A stretch of 64,000 nt of DNA, from positions 16,893 through 80,892 of the forward strand of contig NZ_LGUE01000006.1 in NCBI RefSeq assembly GCF_001274775.1, given 5' to 3'. Of the stretch, positions 25,880 to 35,493 are shown piece after piece. The notes under the pieces were generated by a model. It was not told where the DNA came from and did no database searches. It was given only the letters and a program-made list of their open reading frames with translations. Origin of the DNA: Rossellomorea marisflavi. Its GTDB lineage: Bacteria > Bacillota > Bacilli > Bacillales > Bacillaceae_B. Each line of letters opens with the position of its first letter. Position 1 is the stretch's first letter. The translations under genes were made by a program, and so were the position numbers.

Positions 25880-26971
25880 ATGAGTAAACTAAAACAATTA
25901 AATCTGAAGGGTCACCTGTTGACGGCGATTTCCTATCTGATTCCGATCGTGTGTGGAGCGGGCTTCCTGATTGCGATCGGTATGGGATTCGGGGGCACGG
26001 CACAGGGGTCCCTCGTACAAGGTGAATTCTCTATCTGGGACGCGCTTGCGACCATGGGTGGCGCAGGACTTGGGCTCCTTCCCGTCGTCATTGCCACGGG
26101 GATCTCGTATTCGATTGCCGGTAAGCCGGGGATCGCACCGGGTTTCATCATCGGATTGACGGCTAATGCCATCGGCGCAGGCTTTATCGGAGGAATTCTT
26201 GGAGGCTTCTTATCCGGATTTTTAGCAGTAGCACTGATCAAACATATCAATGTTCCAAAGTGGGCGAAAGGGCTCATGCCTACGTTGATTGTTCCGTTCT
26301 TCACATCCATCATCGGCGGACTGATCATGGTATATGTGATCGGAATACCGATTGCTGCGTTCACGTCGCTCCTCACCACCGCCCTTAACAGTCTCGGCAC
26401 TTCTTCATTATTGGTATTCGGGGGTGTGGTTGGACTCTTGAGCGGTGTTGATTTCGGCGGACCGATCAATAAGACCGTCTTTGCCTTTGTACTTACGATG
26501 CAGGCAGAGGGGATTAACGGACCGATCACGGCGCTTCAACTGGTCAATACGGCTACGCCGATCGGATTTGGACTTTCCTTCTTCATTGCGAAATTGTTCG
26601 GCAAGAACATTTACACCCGTTCAGAAGTGGAAACGTTGAAATCGGCTGTGCCCATGGGTGTCATCAACATTGTCGAAGGTGTCATCCCGATCGTCATGAA
26701 CGACATCGTCCGCTGTGTGACGGCTGTCGCCATCGGGGGTGCTGCCGGAGGAGCGGTCACCATGGTCCTCGGGGCCGATGCAACGGTACCGTTCGGGGGT
26801 GTACTGATGCTTCCGACCATGTCCCAGCCTTGGACAGGAGCGGTGGCCATTCTCGTCAACGTATTGGTAACGGGTGTTGCCTTGGCACTGCTTAAGAAAA
26901 ATGTAAAAGAAGATGAACAGATCGAAGTGGAGGAAGAAGACATCGATCTCGACGATATTAAAATCATTTGA
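25880..26971 (+). CDS. PTS fructose-family EIIC permease
   Basis: 363 residues from ATG 25880 (GGAGGAAGAAAG ribosome binding site; the longer frame from 25829 lacks one). Eight or more membrane helices with fructose-type IIC features: IPIVCGAGFLIAIGMGFGG, the GKPGIAPGFIIGLTAN loop and VDFGGPINKTVF. The acidic C-tail (EEEDIDLDDIK) is unusual. With the separate EIIB and EIIA it forms a complete transporter for a ketohexose. The adjacent epimerase suggests allulose or a similar sugar. Confidence 0.87.
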   Translation: MSKLKQLNLKGHLLTAISYLIPIVCGAGFLIAIGMGFGGTAQGSLVQGEFSIWDALATMGGAGLGLLPVVIATGISYSIAGKPGIAPGFIIGLTANAIGAGFIGGILGGFLSGFLAVALIKHINVPKWAKGLMPTLIVPFFTSIIGGLIMVYVIGIPIAAFTSLLTTALNSLGTSSLLVFGGVVGLLSGVDFGGPINKTVFAFVLTMQAEGINGPITALQLVNTATPIGFGLSFFIAKLFGKNIYTRSEVETLKSAVPMGVINIVEGVIPIVMNDIVRCVTAVAIGGAAGGAVTMVLGADATVPFGGVLMLPTMSQPWTGAVAILVNVLVTGVALALLKKNVKEDEQIEVEEEDIDLDDIKII

Positions 26972-26997
26972 TTCATAGAGAAGTGGAGGAAATATAA

Positions 26998-27687
26998 ATG
27001 AAAAAAGTAGAATTTTCCCCATCGCTCATGACGATGGACCTGGATCAATTTAAAGAGCAGATCACATTCCTCAATGACCATGTGGGCTCGTATCACATCG
27101 ACATCATGGACGGCCACTATGTTCCCAATATCACGTTATCACCGTGGTTCATCCAGGAGGTGCGCAAGATCAGCAATCTTCCATTGTCAGCGCATCTCAT
27201 GGTGACCAATCCAAGTTTTTGGGTGCAGCAGCTGGTCGATCTGAAATGCGAGTGGATCTGCATGCACGCAGAAGTTCTCGATGGTCTTGCCTTCCGCCTG
27301 ATTGACCAGATCCAGGATGCGGGACTGAAAGCAGGCGTCGTCCTGAATCCGGAGACGCCGATCGACACGATCTTCCCTTATATCGATCTTGTGGATAAGA
27401 TCACCATCATGACCGTCGATCCCGGTTTCGCGGGTCAGCGTTTCATCGACAGCACCCTCGATAAGATCGTGGCATTAAGGGAGCTAAGGGAAGAAGAGGG
27501 TTATCGATATGTGATCGAAATGGACGGTTCTTCAAGCAGGAAGACCTTCAAGAAGATCGATGCGGCCGGTCCGGATATTTACATTGTCGGACGGAGCGGA
27601 TTATTCGGACTGAGCGAAGATATCGAAACATCTTGGAAAACGATGTGCCAGGATTATGAAGATATGACGCAGAAGGTCCTATCATAA
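26998..27687 (+). CDS. alsE: D-allulose-6-phosphate 3-epimerase
   Basis: 229 residues of the ribulose-phosphate 3-epimerase TIM-barrel family. Metal and catalytic residues are visible: [28 protein letters not shown] and EMDGS. The first motif [16 protein letters not shown] and the DGSSSRKTF segment are closer to AlsE than to Rpe. AlsE converts D-allulose 6-phosphate to fructose 6-phosphate. It follows the PTS by 26 bases and is probably in the same transcript. Ribulose-phosphate epimerase is the alternative. Confidence 0.78.
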   Translation: MKKVEFSPSLMTMDLDQFKEQITFLNDHVGSYHIDIMDGHYVPNITLSPWFIQEVRKISNLPLSAHLMVTNPSFWVQQLVDLKCEWICMHAEVLDGLAFRLIDQIQDAGLKAGVVLNPETPIDTIFPYIDLVDKITIMTVDPGFAGQRFIDSTLDKIVALRELREEEGYRYVIEMDGSSSRKTFKKIDAAGPDIYIVGRSGLFGLSEDIETSWKTMCQDYEDMTQKVLS

Positions 27688-27754
27688 TGTGTGGGGGTTG
27701 GGATCATTCTCAACCCTTTCATTATGCGAAAAAGACATAAAGGAGCGAACGAAT

Positions 27755-29764
27755 ATGACACTTCAAACGAAGCAGACAATTGATACATTGACGATCAATA
27801 CAATCAGGACATTAGCCATCGACGCCATCGAGCAGGCGAACTCCGGGCATCCGGGAATCGCCATGGGGGCAGCCCCGATGGCTTACACGCTCTGGGCGAA
27901 GGAGATGGAAATGAATCCTGCCAATCCCGATTGGATCAACCGGGACCGTTTCATTTTATCGGCAGGACACGGATCGGCCCTTCTGTATAGCATGCTCCAC
28001 CTATTCGGCTACGGGCTGACCATGGATGAGCTGAAGAACTTCCGTCAGTGGGGGAGCAAGACACCGGGACATCCCGAATTCGGTCATACCGTGGGGGTGG
28101 AAGCGACCACCGGCCCACTCGGACAGGGGATCGCCATGGCCGTCGGGATGGCGATGGCAGAGAGGCATCTCGCCGACACGTATAATCGGGAAGATTACGA
28201 CGTGATTAATCATTATACCTACAGCCTATGCGGCGATGGGGACCTGATGGAGGGCGTATCGGCTGAAGCCGCTTCCCTGGCTGGTCACCTGAAGCTTGGC
28301 CGGCTCATCGTCCTGTACGACTCCAATGACATCTCACTGGACGGCGACCTGAATCTATCATTCTCCGAAAGTGTAGAAGATCGATTCAAGTCATATGGAT
28401 GGCATGTGGTGCGGGTGGAAGATGGCAATGACGTAGACGCCATCCAGGCAGCCATCCAAGAGGCAAAGGCGGATACGGACCGTCCTACATTGATCGAGGT
28501 GAAAACGACCATAGGCTTCGGATCCCCGAATAAAGCCGGATCCTCTGCGAGTCACGGGGCGCCCCTCGGGGCAGAAGAAGTGAAGCAAACGAAGGCAGCC
28601 TATCAATGGGATGCCGAGGCACCATTCTTTGTTCCGGAAGAAGTGGAGGAGCATTTCGCCGGCATGATGGAAGCAGGCAAAGCAAAAGAGGCCACATGGA
28701 ACGAGCGATTTGAATCGTACAAGGCAGCCTATCCCGAGCTTGCCTCTCAGTTGGAGCGTGCGGTGAAAGGTGAACTGCCTGACGATTGGAAGGCATCGTT
28801 CCCTCCTTTTGATGCCGGTTCGAAGATGGCTACCCGTTCATCTTCAGGGGCCATCTTGAATGCAGCGGCGTCCTCCATTCCTGAGCTCATCGGGGGATCT
28901 GCCGACCTGGCCGGCTCGAATAAGACCCTAATCTCATCAGAGAAGAATTTCGCCCTGGACGGGTATGCGGCCCGGAACATCTGGTTCGGCGTACGGGAAT
29001 TCGCCATGGGGGCAGCTCTGAACGGGATGGCCCTTCACGGAGGCGTGAAGGTCTTCGGGGCCACATTCTTCGTCTTCTCCGATTACCTGCGTCCGGCCAT
29101 CCGCTTGGCCGCGCTCATGAAGCTGCCAGTGACGTACGTGTTCACGCATGACAGTATTGCTGTCGGTGAGGACGGTCCCACCCACCAGCCCGTCGAGCAA
29201 CTGGCGGCATTGCGCGCCATGCCTGGGATCTCGGTCATCAGACCGGCCGATGCGAAGGAAACCGCAGCGGCGTGGTGCCTGGCACTCGAAAGCAAGGATC
29301 ACCCGACGGCACTCGTGCTGACCCGTCAGGATCTCCCGACTCTTGATCTTGATCAGGAACAAGTGGATGAAGGGGTGAGTAAGGGGGCCTATATCGTCTC
29401 GCCGGCTCAAGACGAAGCGGTGGGACTGCTGCTCGCAACCGGATCGGAAGTATCACTCGCCATCAACGCACAGCATGCATTGGCAGAAGAAGGCATCCAC
29501 GTCTCCGTCGTCAGCATGCCGAGCTGGGATCGCTTCGAGCGTCAGTCCGCTGCGTATAGGGAGAGCGTGCTACCAAGCCATCTGACAGCACGCCTTGGAA
29601 TCGAGCTCGGCTCTTCCTTCGGTTGGCGGGAGTACACCGGTCAAAAGGGGAAGACGGTCACCGTTGATGGATTCGGTGCATCGGGCCCTGCGGAACGTCT
29701 GCTTGAGGAATATGGGTTTACGGTTGAGAATATTGTAGAGACATTCAAAGGACTTTTAATATAG
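27755..29764 (+). CDS. tkt: Transketolase
   Basis: 669 residues from ATG 27755 (AAAGGAG site). It is full length, with TPP-binding domain [14 protein letters not shown], the substrate histidine region SGHPGIAMG, pyrimidine domain [18 protein letters not shown] and the C-terminal regulatory domain. It transfers two-carbon units in the pentose-phosphate pathway. It follows alsE after 67 bases that contain a small hairpin GGGTTG/CAACCC. Its position in a sugar operon suggests a catabolic paralog of the housekeeping enzyme. Confidence 0.92.
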   Translation: MTLQTKQTIDTLTINTIRTLAIDAIEQANSGHPGIAMGAAPMAYTLWAKEMEMNPANPDWINRDRFILSAGHGSALLYSMLHLFGYGLTMDELKNFRQWGSKTPGHPEFGHTVGVEATTGPLGQGIAMAVGMAMAERHLADTYNREDYDVINHYTYSLCGDGDLMEGVSAEAASLAGHLKLGRLIVLYDSNDISLDGDLNLSFSESVEDRFKSYGWHVVRVEDGNDVDAIQAAIQEAKADTDRPTLIEVKTTIGFGSPNKAGSSASHGAPLGAEEVKQTKAAYQWDAEAPFFVPEEVEEHFAGMMEAGKAKEATWNERFESYKAAYPELASQLERAVKGELPDDWKASFPPFDAGSKMATRSSSGAILNAAASSIPELIGGSADLAGSNKTLISSEKNFALDGYAARNIWFGVREFAMGAALNGMALHGGVKVFGATFFVFSDYLRPAIRLAALMKLPVTYVFTHDSIAVGEDGPTHQPVEQLAALRAMPGISVIRPADAKETAAAWCLALESKDHPTALVLTRQDLPTLDLDQEQVDEGVSKGAYIVSPAQDEAVGLLLATGSEVSLAINAQHALAEEGIHVSVVSMPSWDRFERQSAAYRESVLPSHLTARLGIELGSSFGWREYTGQKGKTVTVDGFGASGPAERLLEEYGFTVENIVETFKGLLI

Positions 29765-29776
29765 TTTAGTAGATGA

Positions 29777-29814
29777 AACCCACCTGGAAAGGGAACTCCA
29801 GGTGGGTTTTCATC
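29777..29814 (+). terminator. Terminator of the PTS-alsE-tkt block
   Basis: AAACCCACCTGGA-(AAGGGAAC)-TCCAGGTGGGTTTT, a 12-bp stem. Confidence 0.9.
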
Positions 29815-29914
29815 TATCCAAACGTTTCATTAAACAAATATTGGGTATGAAGTGAAACAGCTACTAGAATATGAGAAAATAACCCCAAACCCATTCAAGA
29901 AAGGACGATGCCAA

Positions 29915-30247
29915 ATGGCTGAACCAGTCTATATCCGAGAAGGCTTCGCAAATATGTTGAAAGGCAAGGAGGGGGTGGGAGGCAAGCTTTACCTCGATGA
30001 GAAGATGCTCCATCATAAGCCCCATGCCATCAATATTCAACGAGAAGAGACGGCCGTACTTCTAAAGGAAGTTGCATCCGTGGAGCGCGTGCGCAATAGA
30101 CTGCTTGGCATCCCCTTGCTGAACAATGGTTTGAAGGTGACGCTGCAGAGCGGTCTTGAAGTACAGTATGTCGTGAACAAGGCAGGTCAGTGGGTAGAAG
30201 ATGTGGAGCGGGCGGTTGCCGATGCGAAGAAGTCGGGCGTGGTATAA
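29915..30247 (+). CDS. PH/GRAM-domain protein
   Basis: 110 residues from ATG 29915 (AAGGA site); an in-frame upstream ATG at 29852 lacks a site. Strands such as GGKLYLDEKMLHHKPH and GLKVTLQSGLEVQYVV fit a bacterial PH/GRAM domain. No membrane segment. Function unknown. The terminator stem overlaps its last codons. Confidence 0.65.
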   Translation: MAEPVYIREGFANMLKGKEGVGGKLYLDEKMLHHKPHAINIQREETAVLLKEVASVERVRNRLLGIPLLNNGLKVTLQSGLEVQYVVNKAGQWVEDVERAVADAKKSGVV

Positions 30248-30262
30248 CGCCCGACTTTTTTC
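30231..30262 (+). terminator. Terminator overlapping the end of the PH/GRAM gene
   Basis: AGTCGGGCGT-GGTAT-AACGCCCGACT with six T residues. Confidence 0.9.
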
Positions 30263-30334
30263 TGTTTACAAGAGTTTTGTTCTTTATGATAGAATAGAAA
30301 ACAAGAAAAATATGGAATAACCCAAGAGGTGCCT

Positions 30335-31195
30335 ATGGTTAAACACCTATCATCTAAACTATTCAATCTCCTACTCTCCCTTTTCGGCATCATCCTCCTG
30401 GGATCGATCCCTGCCCTGTTTGATCAGATGAACCTCTCTTTTTCAGGATACATACGGTCCATTAAAGGGGTGATCCTGGTGCTTGTCGGATTGAAGCCTG
30501 CAGTTTACGGAGGGATGGCTGGTCTGGAAAAGCCGATCTTCCCTCAAGTTTTTGTTCATATGGGAGAATCGGGCTTGATTTTGTTCCTTTCGCTTTTGGC
30601 AGCGCTTGCGGTGGCATTGTTCATCGTGTTCGTTTATTTTTTGCTTCCTGGGTGGAGCAGGAAGGGGATTGCGTTCGGCCTTCGGGTGCTGGACGGCATT
30701 CCGGATATCCTGTTCATGATCGGGACGCAGCTATTGGTGATCTATGTATTCAAGGAGACGGGGCTTGCCGTAGCCAATGTAGCGACGGTCCAGGGGGAAC
30801 GGGCGGTCCTGCTGCCGGTGCTCAGCCTGGCAATTCCTACGATGCTTATGTTTCTGAAACTACTGATCCTTCGATTCGGTCAAGAGATAGAAAAGGATTA
30901 TGTGGTATTGGCAATGGCGAAGGGAATCTCTCCTCCCGTGATCCTGAACCACCATGTGCTCAGGAATGTGGTGGTAAGCACAGTGTATTACATAAGGCAT
31001 CATCTTTGGTTCATCCTTTCAAACTTGTATCTGGTGGAAGTGCTGTTCAACGTTCCGGGCATTTCCTGGTTCATCAAGGATTATCCCACGACGGAGGTTT
31101 TTACAGTGGCACTGCTTCTGATTTATGTGCCCATCTATCTTTTATTTCACCTATTTGAATGGGCGATTCCGGGAGAATGGAGGCTTGGAGGATGA
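30335..31195 (+). CDS. OppB-like ABC transporter permease
   Basis: 286 residues from ATG 30335 (AAGAGGTG site). About six membrane helices are present. The cytoplasmic loop with EKDYVVLAMAKGISPPVIL is the EAA-type signature by which binding-protein-dependent permeases contact their ATPase. LVEVLFNVPGISWFI is typical of OppB/DppB. The downstream OppC-like gene overlaps by four bases (ATGA). No ATPase or binding protein is encoded nearby, so its partner proteins must come from elsewhere or the pair is vestigial. Confidence 0.75.
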   Translation: MVKHLSSKLFNLLLSLFGIILLGSIPALFDQMNLSFSGYIRSIKGVILVLVGLKPAVYGGMAGLEKPIFPQVFVHMGESGLILFLSLLAALAVALFIVFVYFLLPGWSRKGIAFGLRVLDGIPDILFMIGTQLLVIYVFKETGLAVANVATVQGERAVLLPVLSLAIPTMLMFLKLLILRFGQEIEKDYVVLAMAKGISPPVILNHHVLRNVVVSTVYYIRHHLWFILSNLYLVEVLFNVPGISWFIKDYPTTEVFTVALLLIYVPIYLLFHLFEWAIPGEWRLGG

Positions 31196-32118
31196 TGTGG
31201 AAGAAGTGGAGGAGGGACGGAGGTGCCATCGTGTCGGGGTTATTCCTCTTGTTGCTTGTTCTTGCGAGTATAGGCAATACCTTTTGGAACGATGGTGACG
31301 TGAGACAGACTGTCTTAATGAAGGGGGTGGACGGAACCATTTCGGCTCCTCCATTCCCTCCATCGAAGGAATTTTTATTAGGGACGGATGAGAAGGGGTA
31401 TGATCTTCTCGGAAGGGCCATAGAGGGAGCGAAGTGGAGTATCGGGATCACGATATTGATTGCGTTTTTGAGGACGTTCTTCGCTTTCTGGATCGGCATG
31501 GTCATGACGTATGTTCCGAGGTGGCTGTATGCGAAGCTTGAGGCATTGTTCGATAGTTTTTCCATCCTGCCCCTCACGATGGTGGCATTTGTGATTTTGG
31601 AATCAGTTCTCTTGATATCGAGCGGTACGACCCCTGTCCCTTTTTATAAGCGGGCCGGTTTTGAGGTGCTGATCCTGGTCATCCTCGTCCTGCCGCCCCT
31701 TTCTTTTTATATGGCGAAGGAGACGAAACGCATCAAGGAGAGGGAGTTCATGGACGCGGCCAGGGTGCTGGGGGGATCGGAGAGGCATCAAATATGGCGC
31801 CACATCCTGCCACATCTCCTGCCTGTATCGGGGGTGGTATTCATCCAGCAGTTCGTCCAGACGCTGATCATCTTCCTGCATCTGGGGGTACTCGGTCTCT
31901 TTTTTGGAGGCACCATGGTATTCATGGGTCCGAATGGTCCCGAGATTGAATCGATCAGCCAGGAGTGGTCGGGGTTGATTGGAGCGAACTTCCGATATAT
32001 CGTGTCCCACCCATGGATCCCGCTTGTCCCCATAGGATTTTACACGGCGACGATCATTGCCGCTCAAACCCTGCTGAAACGGATCGAGGGCAGGACGGGA
32101 AAGCGGTCTTCATTATAG
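31192..32118 (+). CDS. OppC-like ABC transporter permease
   Basis: 308 residues starting at ATG 31192, which overlaps the stop of the OppB-like gene; ATGs at 31159 and 31177 are possible but fit less well. One N-terminal helix, an external FLLGTDEKGYDLLGR segment characteristic of OppC/DppC, then five further helices with EAA loop REFMDAARVLGGSERHQIWRH (about 200). Substrate unknown; peptide or nickel transport are typical for the family. Confidence 0.75.
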   Translation: MMWKKWRRDGGAIVSGLFLLLLVLASIGNTFWNDGDVRQTVLMKGVDGTISAPPFPPSKEFLLGTDEKGYDLLGRAIEGAKWSIGITILIAFLRTFFAFWIGMVMTYVPRWLYAKLEALFDSFSILPLTMVAFVILESVLLISSGTTPVPFYKRAGFEVLILVILVLPPLSFYMAKETKRIKEREFMDAARVLGGSERHQIWRHILPHLLPVSGVVFIQQFVQTLIIFLHLGVLGLFFGGTMVFMGPNGPEIESISQEWSGLIGANFRYIVSHPWIPLVPIGFYTATIIAAQTLLKRIEGRTGKRSSL

Positions 32119-32149
32119 AATAGAAACGTAACGGAAAGGAATGGACAAC

Positions 32150-32815
32150 ATGGACATCAAAAGAAACTGCGCAAAAGCAGCCCTGAAATACATAGAAAAC
32201 GGCACAATGATCGGACTTGGAGGAGGCAGCACCATCGCTCACCTCATCCGCTTCATCAAAGAAGAACAGCTCGACATCAAGGTGGTCACGCCTTCATGGG
32301 AAACGAAACAGAAATGCGAGGAAGCTGGCTTGACGGTCATTCCCCTGTCGGAAGCTACCGAAGTGGATGTAGCCTTTGATGGGTGCGACCAAGTGGACGA
32401 ACATCTCCATGCCCTGAAGAGCGGTGGAGGCATCCATACGGATGAAAAATTGGTGGCGAGGATGGCCTAGGAGTACATCCTCTTGGTCGACGAGTCGAAA
32501 GTGGTGAAGGAACTGACGTATGAGCATCCCGTCGTCCTTGAGGTGATCCCGCAGGCACTGGCCTTTGTGATGAACCAGCTCTTGGATGCAGAGAGGGGCG
32601 AGATCCGCATGAGCAGCGATAAAGATGGTCCCGTCATGACAGATCGCGGGAATCTGCTTTTGGACGTGTATGTGCAGGGAAGTCAGGATGGTGTAGGACT
32701 GGAAGAGCGGTTGAAAGGACTGGCCGGCGTGCTTGATGTCTCCCTGTTCACATCCGTCGTGACAAAGGCAGTGGTGGCGGGTGAGTCCGGTATTCGCGAA
32801 ATGACCAAGCGTTAA
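32150..32815 (+). pseudogene. rpiA: Ribose-5-phosphate isomerase A, interrupted by an amber codon
   Basis: From ATG 32150 (AAAGGA site) the frame encodes RpiA: GLGGGSTIAHLI phosphate loop, FDGCDQVDEHLHALKSGGG with the catalytic Asp region, and then TAG at 32468. After the stop the same frame continues EYILLVDESK and on to the normal C-terminus at 32815. A Lys or Glu codon is expected where TAG stands. A single substitution would repair it, so it is a recent pseudogene, a sequencing error or (less likely) an amber readthrough. RpiA interconverts ribose 5-phosphate and ribulose 5-phosphate. The gene lies 2.4 kb past tkt. Confidence 0.85.
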
Positions 32816-32949
32816 GCGGCCGGGAAACCTGTGAGGCCGATGGATTCTACAGGTATAGCGGCAGCTCTTCCCACAAATGCCCGCACCATTCTTCAATCAT
32901 AGTGACAACAACCCATGGTTCTTTCATACACTATCTTGAGGTGAAGAAT

Positions 32950-33390
32950 ATGCCAAGAGTAAAGTATAAGGATTCGGATGTGGCCCTCATGGCGAGGATG
33001 ATGCGGGCGGAAGCTGAAGGGGAAGGGAAGCAGGGCATGCTGTACGTGGGCAATGTCATTGTGAACCGTGCTGTGGCGGAGTGTCTTGATTTCAAGGATG
33101 TGCGGACGATTCAACAAGTGATCTTCCAGGTGCAGGGGAATAATTATTCCTTCGAGGCCGTACAGAAGGGGAACCTGTTTTATAACCGGGCAAGATCGGT
33201 GGAAAAGCGGCTCGCGAAGCAGAATCTGGATTACTGGCGGCAGCAGCCCGGGAAGTATGCTCTCTGGTATTTCAATCCGTACGCCCCGTGTCCCCCGACG
33301 TGGTATGATCAGCCATTGGCCGGACAATATAAGAACCATTGTTACTATGAACCGAAAGCGAACACATGCGCCAGCGTGTACAGAGGATGA
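32950..33390 (+). CDS. cwlJ: Spore cortex cell-wall hydrolase
   Basis: 146 residues from ATG 32950 (GAGGTGA site). It matches CwlJ/SleB-type hydrolase_2 enzymes: the catalytic Glu lies in MMRAEAEGEGKQGMLYVGNV, followed by VNRA and the C-terminal YNPYAPCP-like segment (FNPYAPCPPTW). There is no signal peptide, as for CwlJ, which is deposited on the spore coat. It degrades cortex peptidoglycan at germination and shows that the organism forms endospores. A terminator follows. Confidence 0.88.
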   Translation: MPRVKYKDSDVALMARMMRAEAEGEGKQGMLYVGNVIVNRAVAECLDFKDVRTIQQVIFQVQGNNYSFEAVQKGNLFYNRARSVEKRLAKQNLDYWRQQPGKYALWYFNPYAPCPPTWYDQPLAGQYKNHCYYEPKANTCASVYRG

Positions 33391-33396
33391 CAGTTA

Positions 33397-33430
33397 GAGG
33401 ACTTCCTGATCGGCAGGAGGTTCTTTTTTT
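33397..33430 (+). terminator. Terminator of cwlJ
   Basis: A stem pairing GGACTTCCTG with CAGGAGGTTC, followed by seven T residues. Confidence 0.75.
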
Positions 33431-33545
33431 GTATAAACTACCGGCCGATACGACGAAACTGAAGGGGAAGGCCTATCCTTACTGATGCATCGCAAAAGTA
33501 TGTTAAACTTTAGGAAGTAAATTTTTTAGAATGAGGTATTTCAGC

Positions 33546-34418
33546 ATGAATAAAGTGAAAAAGAAGAACCGCAGCAAGTTGTTTTTACTGATCAGGGGGC
33601 TGATGGTGGTCCTCGGCGGATTCATTGCGGCCTACGGTCTTGAGACCGTTTTGATTCCGAATAACGTGTCCGATGGGGGCGTCACGGGGATCAGCATCGT
33701 CCTTTCCCAGCTCGGCAATATGCCGCTTGGGATTCTGATCGCCATCATCAACATCCCGTTTGTCTGGCTGGGCTATAAGCAGATCGGGAAGAGTTTTGCC
33801 ATTTTCTCCATTATCGGGATTGCATCGCTTGCGATTGGGACAAGCCTCATGCACCACATTCCGGCAATCATCGACGGGGATACACTGCTCGTCACGGTGG
33901 TCGGAGGGATCATCCTCGGTTTCGGGATGGGGCTTGCGCTCCGTAACGGTGGAGCCCTGGATGGGATCGACATGCTTGCCGTCCTCCTGTCGCGCAAGCT
34001 GCCGTTCGGTACAAGTGATTTCATCCTGTTCTTGAATCTATTCGTCTTCATCTTCGTCTCCACGGTATTCGGTCTGCAGGGAGCGATCCTGTCTGCGATT
34101 GCCTACTTCATCGCGTCAAAAGTGATCCATATCGTCGAAGAGGGGCTCAGTGGCTCCAAGACGTTCAAGATCATTTCATCGGAACCGAAGCTCATGGTCG
34201 AAACCATCCGGGACCGGCTTGGGCGAAGTGCTACGTATAAGGAAGCGTACGGTGGCTACTCTCATGAGAAATTCATGGAAATCACCTGCGTGATCAACCG
34301 TCTTGAAGAAAGCAAGCTGAAGGAAATCATCTCCGATATCGATCCTTCAGCGTTCGTGACCATCTATGATGTGGCGGAAGTGAAGGGCGGTAACTTCAGG
34401 AAGAACGATATCCATTGA
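33546..34418 (+). CDS. YitT-family (DUF2179) membrane protein
   Basis: 290 residues from ATG 33546 (GAGGTAT site). Five or six membrane helices (to about 200) with the family's GLETVLIPNNVSDGGVTGIS and ALRNGGALDGIDMLA motifs are followed by a cytoplasmic DUF2179 domain (about 215-280). Its function is not established. Several paralogs are usual in Bacillus. Confidence 0.88.
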   Translation: MNKVKKKNRSKLFLLIRGLMVVLGGFIAAYGLETVLIPNNVSDGGVTGISIVLSQLGNMPLGILIAIINIPFVWLGYKQIGKSFAIFSIIGIASLAIGTSLMHHIPAIIDGDTLLVTVVGGIILGFGMGLALRNGGALDGIDMLAVLLSRKLPFGTSDFILFLNLFVFIFVSTVFGLQGAILSAIAYFIASKVIHIVEEGLSGSKTFKIISSEPKLMVETIRDRLGRSATYKEAYGGYSHEKFMEITCVINRLEESKLKEIISDIDPSAFVTIYDVAEVKGGNFRKNDIH

Positions 34419-34424
34419 TCCAAA

Positions 34425-34456
34425 GGCCCCACCCAATTTACAGGGTGGGCCTTTTT
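34425..34456 (+). terminator. Terminator of the YitT-family gene
   Basis: GGCCCCACCC-(AATTTACA)-GGGTGGGCC with TTTTT. Confidence 0.88.
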
Positions 34457-34521
34457 CGTATTCTTCGACTGCATGGCAGGAAAGGGGTATACTGGTAGGA
34501 AAAAGAAGGGAGTTTTCACCT

Positions 34522-35493
34522 ATGACAAATCCGAATTGGGGAATCCTTGGCCCTGGAGGCATTGCATCGAGCTTCGCCAAAGCGATCCTGGAAGTGAACG
34601 GGAACATCGCCGGCGTATGGGCGAGAAAAGTGGAAAAGGCGAAAGCATTCGCAGAAGAGCACGGCGTCGAGAACGTGTATGACACCGTGGAAAGCATGCT
34701 TGAGGATGACGGCATCGACATCGTGTACGTCGCCACACCGCATAGTGTCCACTATACATATATCATGAACGCCCTGAAGCACGGGAAGCATGTGCTCTGT
34801 GAGAAAGCGATCACCATGAATGGCAGGCAGCTGAAGGAGATCACAGACCTTGCCGCTGAGAAAGGACTGGTGGTGGCGGAGGCCATGACGATCTATCATA
34901 TGCCGCTGTACAAAAAGCTGCGTGAAATCGTCGATGCCGGGAAGATCGGCAACGTGAATATGGTCAACGTCACATTCGGCAGCTGCAAAGAAAATGACCC
35001 GACCAACCGCTTCTTCAACCCGGATCTTGCCGGGGGAGGCATGCTCGATATCGGTACCTATGCCCTCTCCTTCACCCGTTTCTTCTTATCCAGTCAGCCG
35101 ACAGAGGTGCTGACGACGGTGAAGAAGCATGAGACCGGAGTGGATGAGCAGTCTGGCATCGTGCTGAAGAATGAAAACGATGAGATGGCTGTCGTGAGCC
35201 TGGCCATGCGTGCGAAGATGCCGAAGCGCGGCATTGTCGCAGGTGACCTTGGATATATCACCGTTGACGAATTCCCGAGGGCGGATCGGGCGACGATCAC
35301 CTATACAAAGGATGGGTCTGTCGAGACGATCGAAGCGGGAGTGGAAGGCAAGGCGCTTCAGTATGAAGTCGAAGCAATGAATGAACTCATCGTGAACAAA
35401 GGGGAGAACTGGACGCTGCCACTGTCTGAACAGGTCATGGAGCTGATGGATGAGGCCCGCAGGCAGTGGGGGCTCACCTACGACTTCGAGTGA
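34522..35493 (+). CDS. Gfo/Idh/MocA-family oxidoreductase
   Basis: 323 residues. N-terminal Rossmann fold (GPGGIASSFA, about 7-16) with the CEKAI version of the family's CEKP motif (catalytic Lys about 94), then the C-terminal alpha/beta domain with GGGMLDIGTYAL. NAD(P)-dependent sugar or diol dehydrogenase; trans-dihydrodiol dehydrogenase-like proteins are the nearest in layout. Substrate unknown. The stop overlaps an acetyltransferase gene by four bases. A paralog lies on the minus strand at 39788. Confidence 0.88.
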   Translation: MTNPNWGILGPGGIASSFAKAILEVNGNIAGVWARKVEKAKAFAEEHGVENVYDTVESMLEDDGIDIVYVATPHSVHYTYIMNALKHGKHVLCEKAITMNGRQLKEITDLAAEKGLVVAEAMTIYHMPLYKKLREIVDAGKIGNVNMVNVTFGSCKENDPTNRFFNPDLAGGGMLDIGTYALSFTRFFLSSQPTEVLTTVKKHETGVDEQSGIVLKNENDEMAVVSLAMRAKMPKRGIVAGDLGYITVDEFPRADRATITYTKDGSVETIEAGVEGKALQYEVEAMNELIVNKGENWTLPLSEQVMELMDEARRQWGLTYDFE

